Below, piece by piece: positions 24,312 to 34,814 of a DNA stretch of 64,000 nt; the stretch's first letter is position 1; the number at the start of each line of letters is the position of its first letter. Source of the DNA: Emmonsiellopsis sp. PD_33 (taxonomy: Eukaryota; Ascomycota; Eurotiomycetes; Onygenales; Ajellomycetaceae). The DNA is taken from NCBI GenBank assembly GCA_032988165.1, contig JANTQF010000042.1:62001-126000 (forward strand), in the 5' to 3' direction. Both the position numbers and the translations under genes were made by a program. The notes below the pieces were generated by a model, which saw only the letters and a program-made list of their open reading frames with translations, was not told the origin of the DNA and did no database searches.

Positions 24312-26390
24312 ATGGCGGACCCAGCTTCTATACCCCAGATCTCTGTTGGAGAAGATATCAAGGACCCTGCGGCAAAACGACCATGCCTTGAACCTGTGCC
24401 GAATACCCTTGAGCCCGGAGCGGAAACGCCCTTGGATGATGGAAGCGATTTTTACAATACTCCTCTCATTCCGGGCACTCCAGTTCGCACGGCTGAGAAA
24501 GCGTCTACCGAAGATATTGACGGCATTCTTCCGTCCCCTTCGAAGCCTACGATGAAGATACCGGGGCTGAGCTTCGTGGACCCGGGCGGCGAACCAGCCC
24601 AACAACAGCAACCTGAAGCTTCTAATGCGGCGGCGGGAACTGTGGACCAAGTGCTGGAAGTGAATACGGTGGAGCAACCCAAAAAACAGGAGTCACCCGC
24701 GCGTGATGTTGAAATGGGGGAAACGAGCCCGGTTGACACTCAGCAAAGGAATGAACAGGGAGAGGATACACACATGGAGGAGTCTAAGCCCGAGGCTGCC
24801 CCTACTGGTTCAGAGACTGCTAATGGTGCTACGACCACCGAACAGAATAGCGTATCTGAGAGCGTTACTGAGACTCAGAACGGTGCTGGTGGAGCTGAAG
24901 TTGGGCCAGACCATGACGAAAACCCCGAGTGGGAACTGGACTCTTCGCCATATGAATCGTCTTCAGACTCCTCGTCTGACAGCAGTGACGAAGACAGTAG
25001 CGATGATGAATACGACCTACTTGGCCCCGAAGAACAAGCCCGGATATTAATGGCAGCTGAGGGAGGATCAGACGACGAAGGAGACGGGAAATACAAGGGA
25101 ACTTACGTTAGGACGGCAAATGAAAAGCCAGACGAAATAGTTCCGAAACCGGACATCACCGTTACTCCGGAAATGAAGGTTGAAATGCTTGGAAACGTGG
25201 AAGCGATTGTCGACAACGTTATCCTTATCAAGGCGAACATTTCTGGGGAGTACCAAGTGCTAGAGGCCGGTTCCGTGCTTTGCCTTGCTGACTTGGATGT
25301 TATTGGCGCTGTATCGGAAACACTTGGGAGAGTAGAACAGCCTTTATACACCGTTCGGTTCCCGAATGCGGATGCGATAAAAGAGTCGAAACTGGAAAAG
25401 GGTACACCTGTTTTCTACGTTGTCGACCATTCAACATTTGTGTTCACCCAGCCTCTCAAGGGACTTAAGGGTAGTGACGCATCAAATTTCCATGACGAGG
25501 AGGTTGGGGACGACGAAATTGAGTTTTCGGATGACGAGGCTGAAGCCGAGTATAAACGACAGCAGAAGCAGAAACGCCAGCAAAAACGCGATGGACATGG
25601 GAAACCGAGAAGAGATCTACCTGGCCCTTCTGGGCTGAGGAACTCGGAAATCAATTACGACGACGTTCCAATGCAAGATGGCTATACACCCTTAGCTCGT
25701 CCGAAGAACCTCCATGAAATGATGGGGCCTAATGAGGCGCCCACGGAAGAATTTCGTCCGCGTCCTCAGTTCGCAGAAAGGGGATCCAGGGGAGGTAGAG
25801 GCAGGGGAAGGGGTAGAGGCAGTGATCGTGGTGGAAGAGGACGCGGAAGAGGAGGCGGTTATCACCAGCATGGAGATGACCGTCAACACCAATATTCTCC
25901 GCAACAGGATTCCGCTCCAGCACCCAACTATCCTCCCCAAGCCGCCGAGTTCCGCCCTCCACAGACTTTCTACCAGTCCCAAAGTCCCCACCAGCAGCAA
26001 CCTGCTTCCCCCTACAACCAACCATACAATCAACAATTCTTCCCTAACCAGTACCCGCAACAACACCAACCGCCTCAACCATACAATGCTAATCCCAACA
26101 TCTTCGCTTCCATGCCCACGCCAGCCCAGGGCTTCCCGTTTCAGCAAGCTTATCAGCCCAATACTCCATCCTACCCTCCCCCAGGCTCGTACATAAACCC
26201 AGCCTTCTTCCGGAATCAGCAGCAGGGCCATCAACAACAACAGCAACAACACCAAGCGCCTTCGCAGCAGCCACCCCAGTATAGTGCACCCCCAGCAGGC
26301 GCCTCAACAACCCAGTCCTCCGCCGATACTTTTGCCGCTGCACAGGCTCAGCTGGATCTTCTAAGGAAATTGAGCCGTGGCGGTTCATGA
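24312..26390 (+). CDS. NAF1: H/ACA snoRNP assembly factor Naf1
   Basis: Single exon, 692 aa. Order: disordered acidic N-terminal region (to ~240) with a Ser/Asp/Glu tract near residues 215-240; the Gar1-like beta-barrel at about 285-385 (VEAIVDNVILIKAN, VLCLADLDVIGAVSETLG, PVFYVVDHSTFVFTQPLKGLKGSDAS); a basic coiled segment (EYKRQQKQKRQQKR); an RGG tract near 495-520 (RGSRGGRGRGRGRG); and a long Gln/Pro-rich tail. Naf1 binds Cbf5 and nascent H/ACA RNA, then is exchanged for Gar1, so it acts in the nucleus in pseudouridylation-guide and telomerase RNP biogenesis. The Gln-rich tail is longer than in yeast. Confidence 0.93.
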   Translation: MADPASIPQISVGEDIKDPAAKRPCLEPVPNTLEPGAETPLDDGSDFYNTPLIPGTPVRTAEKASTEDIDGILPSPSKPTMKIPGLSFVDPGGEPAQQQQPEASNAAAGTVDQVLEVNTVEQPKKQESPARDVEMGETSPVDTQQRNEQGEDTHMEESKPEAAPTGSETANGATTTEQNSVSESVTETQNGAGGAEVGPDHDENPEWELDSSPYESSSDSSSDSSDEDSSDDEYDLLGPEEQARILMAAEGGSDDEGDGKYKGTYVRTANEKPDEIVPKPDITVTPEMKVEMLGNVEAIVDNVILIKANISGEYQVLEAGSVLCLADLDVIGAVSETLGRVEQPLYTVRFPNADAIKESKLEKGTPVFYVVDHSTFVFTQPLKGLKGSDASNFHDEEVGDDEIEFSDDEAEAEYKRQQKQKRQQKRDGHGKPRRDLPGPSGLRNSEINYDDVPMQDGYTPLARPKNLHEMMGPNEAPTEEFRPRPQFAERGSRGGRGRGRGRGSDRGGRGRGRGGGYHQHGDDRQHQYSPQQDSAPAPNYPPQAAEFRPPQTFYQSQSPHQQQPASPYNQPYNQQFFPNQYPQQHQPPQPYNANPNIFASMPTPAQGFPFQQAYQPNTPSYPPPGSYINPAFFRNQQQGHQQQQQQHQAPSQQPPQYSAPPAGASTTQSSADTFAAAQAQLDLLRKLSRGGS

Positions 26391-27108
26391 TTATAATTTT
26401 TTTGGGTCTTGTTTCTGGATTGCAAAAATTCTCCTTTTGCCGCAAATGCTTGATCCGTCACCACCAACCAGACCTTGCTTTGGAAATTTTTCACGCATAG
26501 TGTTGAATTACTCTTGTATACTATTATTGCATGACATACCAGGATTACTTTTTTGCACAGCCTTGTCATTAGTTGCGTTTGCTTACTGCTCAGCTTATCC
26601 ACCCCCTTTCTTCCGCGTCTTGATTCTTTTTGTCGTTTTCTTTGGTTTATTCTGTTGCATCTTCACTACCAGGTTACGAGTTGCATGGGAGTTGCGGGTT
26701 CTTAAAAAAAAAACTCCAGGGAAAAAATCAGGCATAAAAAAGCGATTTGGGTTTTTTGGTGTTTGGCTTTACCTTTCGTGTTTAAATTGTTAGGTAGTGT
26801 AAAGTTCGATTCATCATTGGACTTTCGTTTTTTTGTCTTCTTCGTGACCTAGCGGAACCGGAACGGAACGGAATGAATGTGATGAATAAATAAATAGACA
26901 GTTCAAATTCGAATTGTGCCGGATGTTCAATGTTGATAGATAATACATGTCTTTGAAATAGTTGCGGGTATAAAGTATAGAGGAATTAGAGCGAGCTTTC
27001 CGTCAAGATAGAGTGTAATGCTGGTTTAAAGGGACACCGCCAATAGATGAAATACAAGGTAATAATAACAGTTAAAAGGAATCTCAATATCAACATTGGA
27101 CGGCCTAA
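26391..27108. terminator. Convergent 3' region of NAF1 and PRP3
   Basis: This 718-bp gap lies between facing 3' ends. It contains A- and T-rich stretches compatible with two polyadenylation zones and no other feature. The plus-strand frame 26377-26793 overlaps the NAF1 stop and has no domain. Confidence 0.5.
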
Positions 27109-28869
27109 CTATCCCGTCCCAGATTTCAAACTCTTCGCCAAAGTCCAGAAATTTTCCAGCTTCGCTCGCGACAACGCATCCTTTGCTGCCGCATCTGTTT
27201 CGCACACTCGCGCTCCAAGCCACTTCCTGAAAGCTCGGGTTTTCTCTTCTCCCTCCCAAACTAGCGTGCAGGTATTTTGACTCAGATCCTTCAATTCGCC
27301 CTTTTCATCCTCGGCCGCAAGCCATGAGGCGAGCGCTTCGCGATCGTTATTCGGTGTCGTATTTTCAGTCCAGTCAATGCGGTTGAGCATGAGCTTCTTG
27401 TACGCGTTAACAGAATGGTGGCCGCCTTCAACTATGACAAGGTTGAATTTCGGATGCATAACACATATTCCCGAGAGGGCATTTTGTTCGGCGTTCTTGC
27501 TGATCTTGAAGCGATGACGGCCATTGGCGAGGTTGTCAATCTTATAGACGGACATGTGTATGCCCTTGGATGCGTCTTGCTCTTGCTGCACAGCGAGTTT
27601 TTCTTGTCGTTGTTCCTTGGTGAGTTTGCGTTCTTCGTTGGTTGTCATGTGTTTTTCGAATCGTTCGGCGATTTCACGATTCACGCGGGCCTCGACGGCA
27701 GTTGGGTCCTTGACAGCTTCTTCACCTAGCACGCGCATGAGGTTGGACTTTTTAACTTTTGGTGGAGGAGCTGGCTCTAGACCTAGACGGATCTTAGCCT
27801 GTTGCTCTTTGAGGTCGGCCATTCGCCGCTGGCGGCGGATTTTAGCTTGTTCCTTTGCTGTGAGGAACATGGGCTTAGGCGCTGGTATATTTTTGTCTTG
27901 TGGAGCTTCGAGTAGCACGGGGTGTTGTATGTATATAGTGATTACGGAATCTTGGGAGTCGATTTTGAGGTTTTGCGGGTCGTCGATGGCAGAATAATCT
28001 GTACCATTGACCAAACCTTCATCCCACCATTCGATTGCGGGAGGAGCAGGAACTAAGAATGCCTTTTCAACATCGAGATCTTCATCTATTCCTGCTTGGC
28101 GCGCACGCTCGGCGATACTTTTCTTCATAGCCTCGAGTTGAGCTAACCGCCGGAGTGCAGCTGCCTGCTGTATATATTTTCCTTTCTGATTGAACACTAG
28201 CTGGCGCGATTGACGAGGTCTCGCTAGTGCGGTTTTATTTCCTAAACTTGGATCGAAGTAGGGATTGCTTTTCGTTTCTTCGAGTGATGGTCCGGATAGA
28301 TCGAGCTGCGCCTTAGGTTTAGAGGATTTGATCGAAGGGACCGGGGATTCGGTTCGCCGGTTGGCCATTGTCGTAGCAAATTTGGGCTGCATTGCTTGTC
28401 TACCTTTCGACGACCGCGAATCCTGATTGGTATCGCCTAGGAGGGCGGGATGCAGGCCAACATCCAGTCCTCCTCTCGCGCGCGAAAGCCCATCGTCAAC
28501 TGGTTGTGGCATAAACGGGGCAGATGGTCTTTGCTGAGATGTGGTATTTACCCTCCCTGTAGCAGCAGCCACCCTTGCTTTCATTTGTTCGAGTCTCGAA
28601 AGCGCTGGGCTGGGTGCCCCGGATGGAGGCGTTTGCGACGTTGATGCGGGTGTGGTAGGCGTTCCCCCTCTAGCAGCCTGCAATCTTGCTCGAGCAGCCT
28701 CCGCCTTTGCACGGGCTTCCGCGACCATCTTCTCAATATCGATCTTGTTGACCCCCCCGCCATTACTGCCCGGCATAGGTGACGCATTGCCGGAACGCGA
28801 CCGTTTTTGCGCGTTGCTTGCATCCTCTTCGGGATGGGGTCTCTTCAGCATGTTGCCACTGTCCGCCAT
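27109..28869 (-). CDS. PRP3: U4/U6 snRNP splicing factor Prp3
   Basis: Single exon, 586 aa from the ATG at 28869. An earlier in-frame ATG at 28893 would add eight residues; the chosen start gives MADSGNMLKRPHPEED. The N-terminal third is basic and disordered with an Ala/Arg helix (AEARAKAEAARARLQAARGG). The conserved PRP3 core includes YFDPSL, RQLVFNQKGKYIQQAAALRR, WWDEG and ITIYIQHPVLL. The C-terminal DUF1115 domain ends the protein (CVMHPKFNLVIVEGG, MLNRIDW, LVWEGE, AFRKW). Prp3 contacts the U4/U6 duplex and U6 3' end in the tri-snRNP. It shares a 297-bp divergent promoter with the Pol I large-subunit gene. Confidence 0.95.
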   Translation of the reverse strand: MADSGNMLKRPHPEEDASNAQKRSRSGNASPMPGSNGGGVNKIDIEKMVAEARAKAEAARARLQAARGGTPTTPASTSQTPPSGAPSPALSRLEQMKARVAAATGRVNTTSQQRPSAPFMPQPVDDGLSRARGGLDVGLHPALLGDTNQDSRSSKGRQAMQPKFATTMANRRTESPVPSIKSSKPKAQLDLSGPSLEETKSNPYFDPSLGNKTALARPRQSRQLVFNQKGKYIQQAAALRRLAQLEAMKKSIAERARQAGIDEDLDVEKAFLVPAPPAIEWWDEGLVNGTDYSAIDDPQNLKIDSQDSVITIYIQHPVLLEAPQDKNIPAPKPMFLTAKEQAKIRRQRRMADLKEQQAKIRLGLEPAPPPKVKKSNLMRVLGEEAVKDPTAVEARVNREIAERFEKHMTTNEERKLTKEQRQEKLAVQQEQDASKGIHMSVYKIDNLANGRHRFKISKNAEQNALSGICVMHPKFNLVIVEGGHHSVNAYKKLMLNRIDWTENTTPNNDREALASWLAAEDEKGELKDLSQNTCTLVWEGEEKTRAFRKWLGARVCETDAAAKDALSRAKLENFWTLAKSLKSGTG

Positions 28870-29166
28870 GACTAGAATTCTGGGCGATTCCACTCACTCA
28901 AAAGCTTCCAACGACGCGTTGGACGGCAGTAGTCACTCGTCGGGCTTGTAGGCGCTGTTGAAGACGACGAGGATGTGGTTGTTTGGTGAGGTTGACGTTG
29001 AAAGTTGGATGCCAACACCAAGCTAACTAAAAGGCGGCGGCGGACGGCAGAAAAAAGTTCACCAAAAATTAAATTCCACACCAAAAGAAAGCTCTCCTCC
29101 TCGACACCGCTCGCAAGTTGACGGCGGAGCAATCCCAGGAGACGGAATCAAGCCATTTGCGACAAG
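28870..29166. promoter_or_regulatory. Shared divergent promoter PRP3 / RPA190
   Basis: The 297 bp between the two ATGs must carry both promoters. The RPA190-proximal part has GGCGG repeats (near 29034-29044) and an A-rich stretch; I see no TATA box. Confidence 0.7.
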
Positions 29167-32100
29167 ATGGCTAGCTTTACGCGGCCAGTCTCCTCTTCGA
29201 TTGGGGAAGTCAACTTTGGCGTCCTCTCCAACGAGGAGATCAAGACCGTTTCCGTCAAACGAATTTACAATACCCCAACCCTCGATTCGTTCAATAATCC
29301 CGTCCCGGGAGGATTGTACGACCCGGCTCTTGGAGCATGGGGAGACCATATGTATGCGGCGAATCTGTTATCTCTTTTGCGCGGACTGAGGGGCTATTTA
29401 TGCTGACCAATTGCTACGTAGATGTACGACATGTCGACTGAATTCCTGGTCCTGCACCGGCCACTCCGGACACATTGAACTTCCTGTTCACATTTACAAT
29501 GTCACTTTCTTCGACCAGCTTCTCCGTCTTCTTAAAGCGCAATGCGCTTACTGTTATCGGTTTCGGATGTCCCGGGCCGATCTCAAGTCCTACACCTGCA
29601 AGCTAAAACTCCTTCAATATGGCTTAGTGGAAGAAGTAGCCGTAATCGACAATATGAGTGTGCGAAAAGGCAAAGATAACAACGCAGGCTCAGGCTCGGA
29701 AGACAGTGAAGATGAAGACGAGGAGGATTTCGTTAGACGTCGGGATAACTATGTTAAGCGATGCATATCCGGTAGGAATAAGGATCAAGGATTTTTGAGC
29801 GGAGCAAAGAATCCAGCGGCTGCGGAACTGCGTAGAAGTATCGTGAGGGAATTCCTCAAGGATATTTCAGCTGTCAAGAAATGCGCGTCTTGTAGCGGGT
29901 AAGCACTTCCCGTTTTCCATCAGTAACATTGGCTGATCGAAGCTAATTCTCACTAGTATTTCGCCTCAATTTCGGAGAGACAAATATTCAAAGATATTCA
30001 AAAAGCCGCTCGCACAAAAGGCGAAGATTGCCATGGCTGAGGCTGGATTTCATGCCCCAAACCCATTGTTGATGATCAAAGAAGCCAATGAGCTCTCGAA
30101 GAAGCATCCCATCAACGATTCCCATACGAACGGCTACCCAGACGACGACAATGCGAGCGTATCTACGGATTCGCACGGAGCGGAGGAGCAAATCACCATG
30201 GGAAATGCAGTTCTGTCGCAGGTTGAGGAAAAACAATCTCGGGGCAAGACCGGGGAACAAGAGGGAACTCAGAAATACATGCCCTCCCCGGAGGTTTATG
30301 CGGCGCTGAGACTTCTCTTCGAAAAGGAACAGGAAGTTTTGGATCTCGTATACGACTCACGGCCCAAGTCAAGGAAAACTCCAAGCGTCTCTCCGGATAT
30401 GTTTTTCATCAAAAATCTCCTTGTACCACCAAACAAGTACCGCCCAGTTGCTGCGAACGGATCGAACGACATCATGGAAGCCCAACAGAATTCCTCGTTC
30501 ACCAGAATTCTTAAACTCTGCGATCAAATCAACCAAATCAGTAGGGAACGACAGGGCAATAGTACTGAAGGGAATACAAGAATACGAGATTACAAAGACC
30601 TCCTCCAGGCGATTGTACAGCTCCAGGATGCTGTCAACAGCCTTATCGACCGCGATCGGAATCCTAACCAGGGAGCTGCAGGCATGCAAAACGAGGACGG
30701 TATCAAACAGAGACTCGAGAAGAAGGATGGTTTGTTCCGGAAAAATATGATGGGAAAACGAGTCAACTTTGCCGCAAGAAGTGTTATCTCTCCGGATCCT
30801 AACATTGAAACAAACGAAATCGGCGTCCCACTCGTCTTCGCAAAGAAGCTCACTTATCCAGAACCGGTTACGAATCACAACTATTGGGAACTCAAACAAG
30901 CTGTGATAAACGGGCCTGATATCTACCCTGGTGCCGCTGCTGTTGAGAACGAGGTTGGCCAAGTTGTCAGCTTGAAATTCAAGAGCGTTGATGAAAGGAT
31001 AGCTATTGCCAATCTTTTACTCTCGCCTTCGAATTTCAAGATGAAGCGCTCAAGAAATAAGAAAGTCTACCGACACCTCACAACAGGCGATGTGGTGCTT
31101 ATGAATCGACAGCCAACCCTACACAAGCCATCTATAATGGGTCACCGTGCTCGCGTGCTTACCGGCGAGAGGACACTTCGAATGCACTACGCAAATTGTA
31201 ATACGTACAATGCCGATTTCGATGGTGACGAGATGAATTTGCATTTCCCCCAAAATGAACTCGCAAGGGCGGAAGCGATGCAGCTTGCCGATACTGATCA
31301 CCAGTATCTTTCAGCCACTGCTGGTAAACCGCTCAGAGGTTTGATTCAGGATCATATTTCAATGGGAACATGGTTTACCTGTCGCGACAGCTTTTTCGAT
31401 AAAGAGGATTACTACCAACTTCTATACAGCTGTCTGCGGCCCGAAAACTCTCATACAGTCACTGAGAAGATTGAACTTATGGAGCCAACTATTTTGCGAC
31501 CACAGCAATTGTGGACCGGAAAACGAGTAATTTCCACGATCTTGAAGAATATCATACCCAAAAACCTTTCCGGCTTGAACCTAAAAAGTAAATCAAGCAC
31601 GCGGGGTGACCGTTGGGGCGAAGGATCGGAGGAAGGGCAGGTCATAATTGACGACGGTGAACTCCTTTGTGGAATCCTGGACAAGGCCCAGCTCGGTCCA
31701 AGTGCTGGTGGGCTCATCCACTCAGTCCACGAGGTCTATGGACATGTTGTGGCTGGAAAGCTGATCGGTATCATTGGCCGCTTAATGACTAAATTTTTGC
31801 ACATGCGCGCCTTCACCTGCGGCATGGACGACCTCCGTTTGACGAAGAAAGGAGACGAGGACAGGAGAAAGAAACTGGACGAAGCTAAACGGGTGGGCCG
31901 CCAAATCGCTCTCAAATATGTTACCCTGGACCAGAATCCTGTTGAGGACGAGGAGTCTGAGCTTAACAGACGCCTTGAAGACGCACTTCGAGATGACCAG
32001 AAGCAAGCTGGCCTTGATACAGTTTTTAACTCACAGACTTCTGAAATATCGTCCGGCATTACTGCTGCCTGTCTCCCAGTTGGACTTGAGAAACCGTTCC

Positions 32101-34428
32101 CGTGGAATCAAATGCAGGCCATGACAACCTCCGGTGCGAAGGGATCCGTTGTCAACGCGAATCTAATCTCTTGCAACTTGGGACAGCAAGTTCTGGAAGG
32201 CCGCAGAGTGCCTGTTATGATTAGCGGGAAGACTTTGCCCTCGTTTAGACCATTCGAGACAGACTTGATGGCCGGTGGATATGTTTCGGGTCGTTTCCTT
32301 ACTGGAATCAAACCTCAAGAATACTATTTCCACGCAATGGCTGGACGAGAAGGTCTTATCGATACTGCCGTTAAGACATCGAGATCCGGATACCTCCAGA
32401 GATGTCTGATTAAGGGAATGGAGGGCCTAAAGGCTGAATATGATAACTCTGTACGCGAAACCTCCGACGGTTCTATGATTCAATTCCTCTACGGTGAGGA
32501 CGGCCTCGAGATTACGAAGCAGAAGCATCTGCAAGACTTTGGGTTCCTGTCTCAGAATTTCTGGTCCATTCTCGCCGAGCTCAATGGCTCTGGAGAGCTG
32601 GATAAACTTAGGAATGACGAGGCTGCGGAATTCAATCAAGAAGCCATTAAGCAATTCAAGAAGACTGGCAAATTGGATAGCTCTGACCCTGCACTCTCCC
32701 TTTACCCACCTGGGTCCTGCTTTGGAAGTACTTCGGAATCCTTTGCTAGGGCATTGAAAAAGGTAAATGAAACATCTGAATTGTATGCTCGTTCCACAAG
32801 CTAATATGTATCCATTCTAGTACCAAAAAGAAAACCCTGACAAGCAGCTTAAGGATAAGGGTAAGGCTGAGAAAGGAATTCCCAAAAAACATTTCGGCAG
32901 AGTCATGAACCTGAAGTACATGAGATCCGTCGTGGAACCTGGTGAATCCGTCGGAATTGTTGCTGGACAGTCTATTGGCGAACCGTCCACCCAGATGACG
33001 CTGAACACTTTCCATTTGGCTGGACATTCGACAAAGAACGTCACACTCGGTATCCCACGTCTACGTGAAATCGTTATGACTGCCAGTAACTCGATCCTTA
33101 CCCCGACCATGACGGGTATCCTCAACAAGCAACTTACTGAAAAGGACGGCCAGGTGTTTGCCAAGGCTATTAGCAAACTCACACTTGCGGAGGTTATCGA
33201 CACCCTCAGAGTCCATGAACGTATCTCCTCCAGATCCGGTCGCGGGAAGGCCAAGGTATACGAGCTGGAAATCGACTTCTTCCCTCCCGAGGAGTACACT
33301 GAGGAATATGCCATTGAAATCGCCGATATTCTCAAGACGCTCCAGGATAAGTTTGTTCCACGGCTTGTTAAACTAACCCGGGCCGAGTTGAAGAAACGGA
33401 CAGACGAGAAATCATTGTCAGCGTTTTCCGCAGCTCAACCTGATATCGGTGCTTCCTCAGGAGTTGTTGAGGAGCCAAGGCGTTTCGGACGCGAACCTCG
33501 AGAGGGCGACGAAGCTAATGATGATGATGACGAGGAAGATCAAGATGACGCTAAACGGGCGAGGGGAACCCAAAATCGATCGAACCAGGTCTCCTACGAA
33601 GCCCCCGACGAAGGCGAACAGGATATTATCCGAGACCAGGATGAATCAGACTTGGATTCCGACGACGAAGATGAGAGCGACCGTCCAACCAGGCCCAACC
33701 AAGACGTCGACATGGAAGATGCAGACAGCGAGGAAAACTCCGACGCAGAGAAGGAGAAAATAGCCCGAGACAGCGAAGAAAAAGTCATCGGCAAACATGC
33801 TGAAATCACACAGTTCAAGTTCAACCTCAAGCAGGGCAAGTCCTGCACGATTCAGCTACAATATGACATCTCCACGCCCAAGCTCCTCCTCCTCCCTCTC
33901 GTCGAAGACGCCGCCCGAACCTCCGTCATCCAATTCGTCAAGGGCCTCGGAACTTGTACCTACGTCGAAGCCGACAAAAACGAACCGGCCCACATCGTCA
34001 CTGACGGCGTCAACCTGCTCGCTATGCGCGAATATCAGGACTACGTCAACCCGCACTCTCTATATACCAATTCGATCGCGGACATGCTTGCCATGTACGG
34101 TGTCGAAGCTGCCCGCGCCTCCATCATCCGTGAAATGGCTGCCGTTTTCGACGGCCACAGTATCGCTGTTGATAACCGCCATCTCAATCTTATTGGTGAC
34201 GTTATGACTCATGCTGGTGGCTTCCGTGCCTTCAATCGTATGGGATTGGTGAAGGATAGCACGTCGCCATTGATGAAGATGAGTTTCGAGACTACGGTGG
34301 GATTCTTGAGGGATGCGGTACTGGAGAGGGATTGGGATAATCTTAATGGACCGAGTAGTAGGATTGTGATGGGACGGGTTGGAACTGTTGGCACGGGTGC
34401 GTTTGATGTGCTTGCTCCTGTTGGATGA
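29167..34428 (+). CDS. RPA190: RNA polymerase I largest subunit Rpa190
   Basis: Four exons: 29167-29351, 29422-29898, 29957-32762, 32821-34428, giving 1,691 aa, the usual length. The clamp zinc site begins across the first splice join (CTTCRLNSWSCTGHSGHIE). The catalytic magnesium loop NADFDGDEMN lies near plus 31,210. The switch region KRVNFAARSVISPDP and the trigger-loop/bridge motif GEPSTQMTLNTFHLAGH follow. Two acidic insertions are present, one in the clamp (SEDSEDEDEEDF) and one in the jaw (plus about 33,500-33,780), as in other Pol I subunits. The enzyme transcribes 35S rDNA in the nucleolus. The final exon ends with a conserved Pol I C-terminus (GTGAFDVLAPVG). It is convergent with RAD3. 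Confidence 0.97.
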
Positions 34429-34814
34429 AGGGGGTTTTGAAGAAGACTCTTAGATGTATTTTTTTCTGTTTCTATTTACCAACGTTGTGTATCATTGTCA
34501 TTACATATCTGTCTCTTTTTCTCCATGTTCCACATATATGTTGTATCTCAATTTCTCCTGTTTTGATTCCATCATCGCGTTTTATTTAGCGAGGAAAAGT
34601 TTTATGAAAGTCTAGTTCGTCGGTGTCGCTTAGCATATTTCAATTATTCTCGAATATTATGTGCAAAAATACATGGTTTCGTATATGGGATTTCCAGCCC
34701 GCCAAATTTCCTTCAGAGCGCCGGATCTTTGATATATCTTCCAACAATGCCAAGTTTCCGAATCCGTAAAAACGCCATGTCATGCCCGTGGATAAAACAA
34801 CTCAACCTCCTTCG
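34429..34814. terminator. Convergent 3' region RPA190 / RAD3
   Basis: A 386-bp AT-rich gap between facing stop codons; it should contain both polyadenylation zones. No other feature is seen. Confidence 0.5.

Noticed and set aside
25692..26255. Long minus-strand frame opposite NAF1
   Set aside because: Antisense shadow of the Gln/Pro and RGG low-complexity region; NAF1 is clearly the coding strand.
30369..30962. 197-codon minus-strand frame opposite RPA190
   Set aside because: Antisense shadow within a continuous, conserved Pol I subunit frame.
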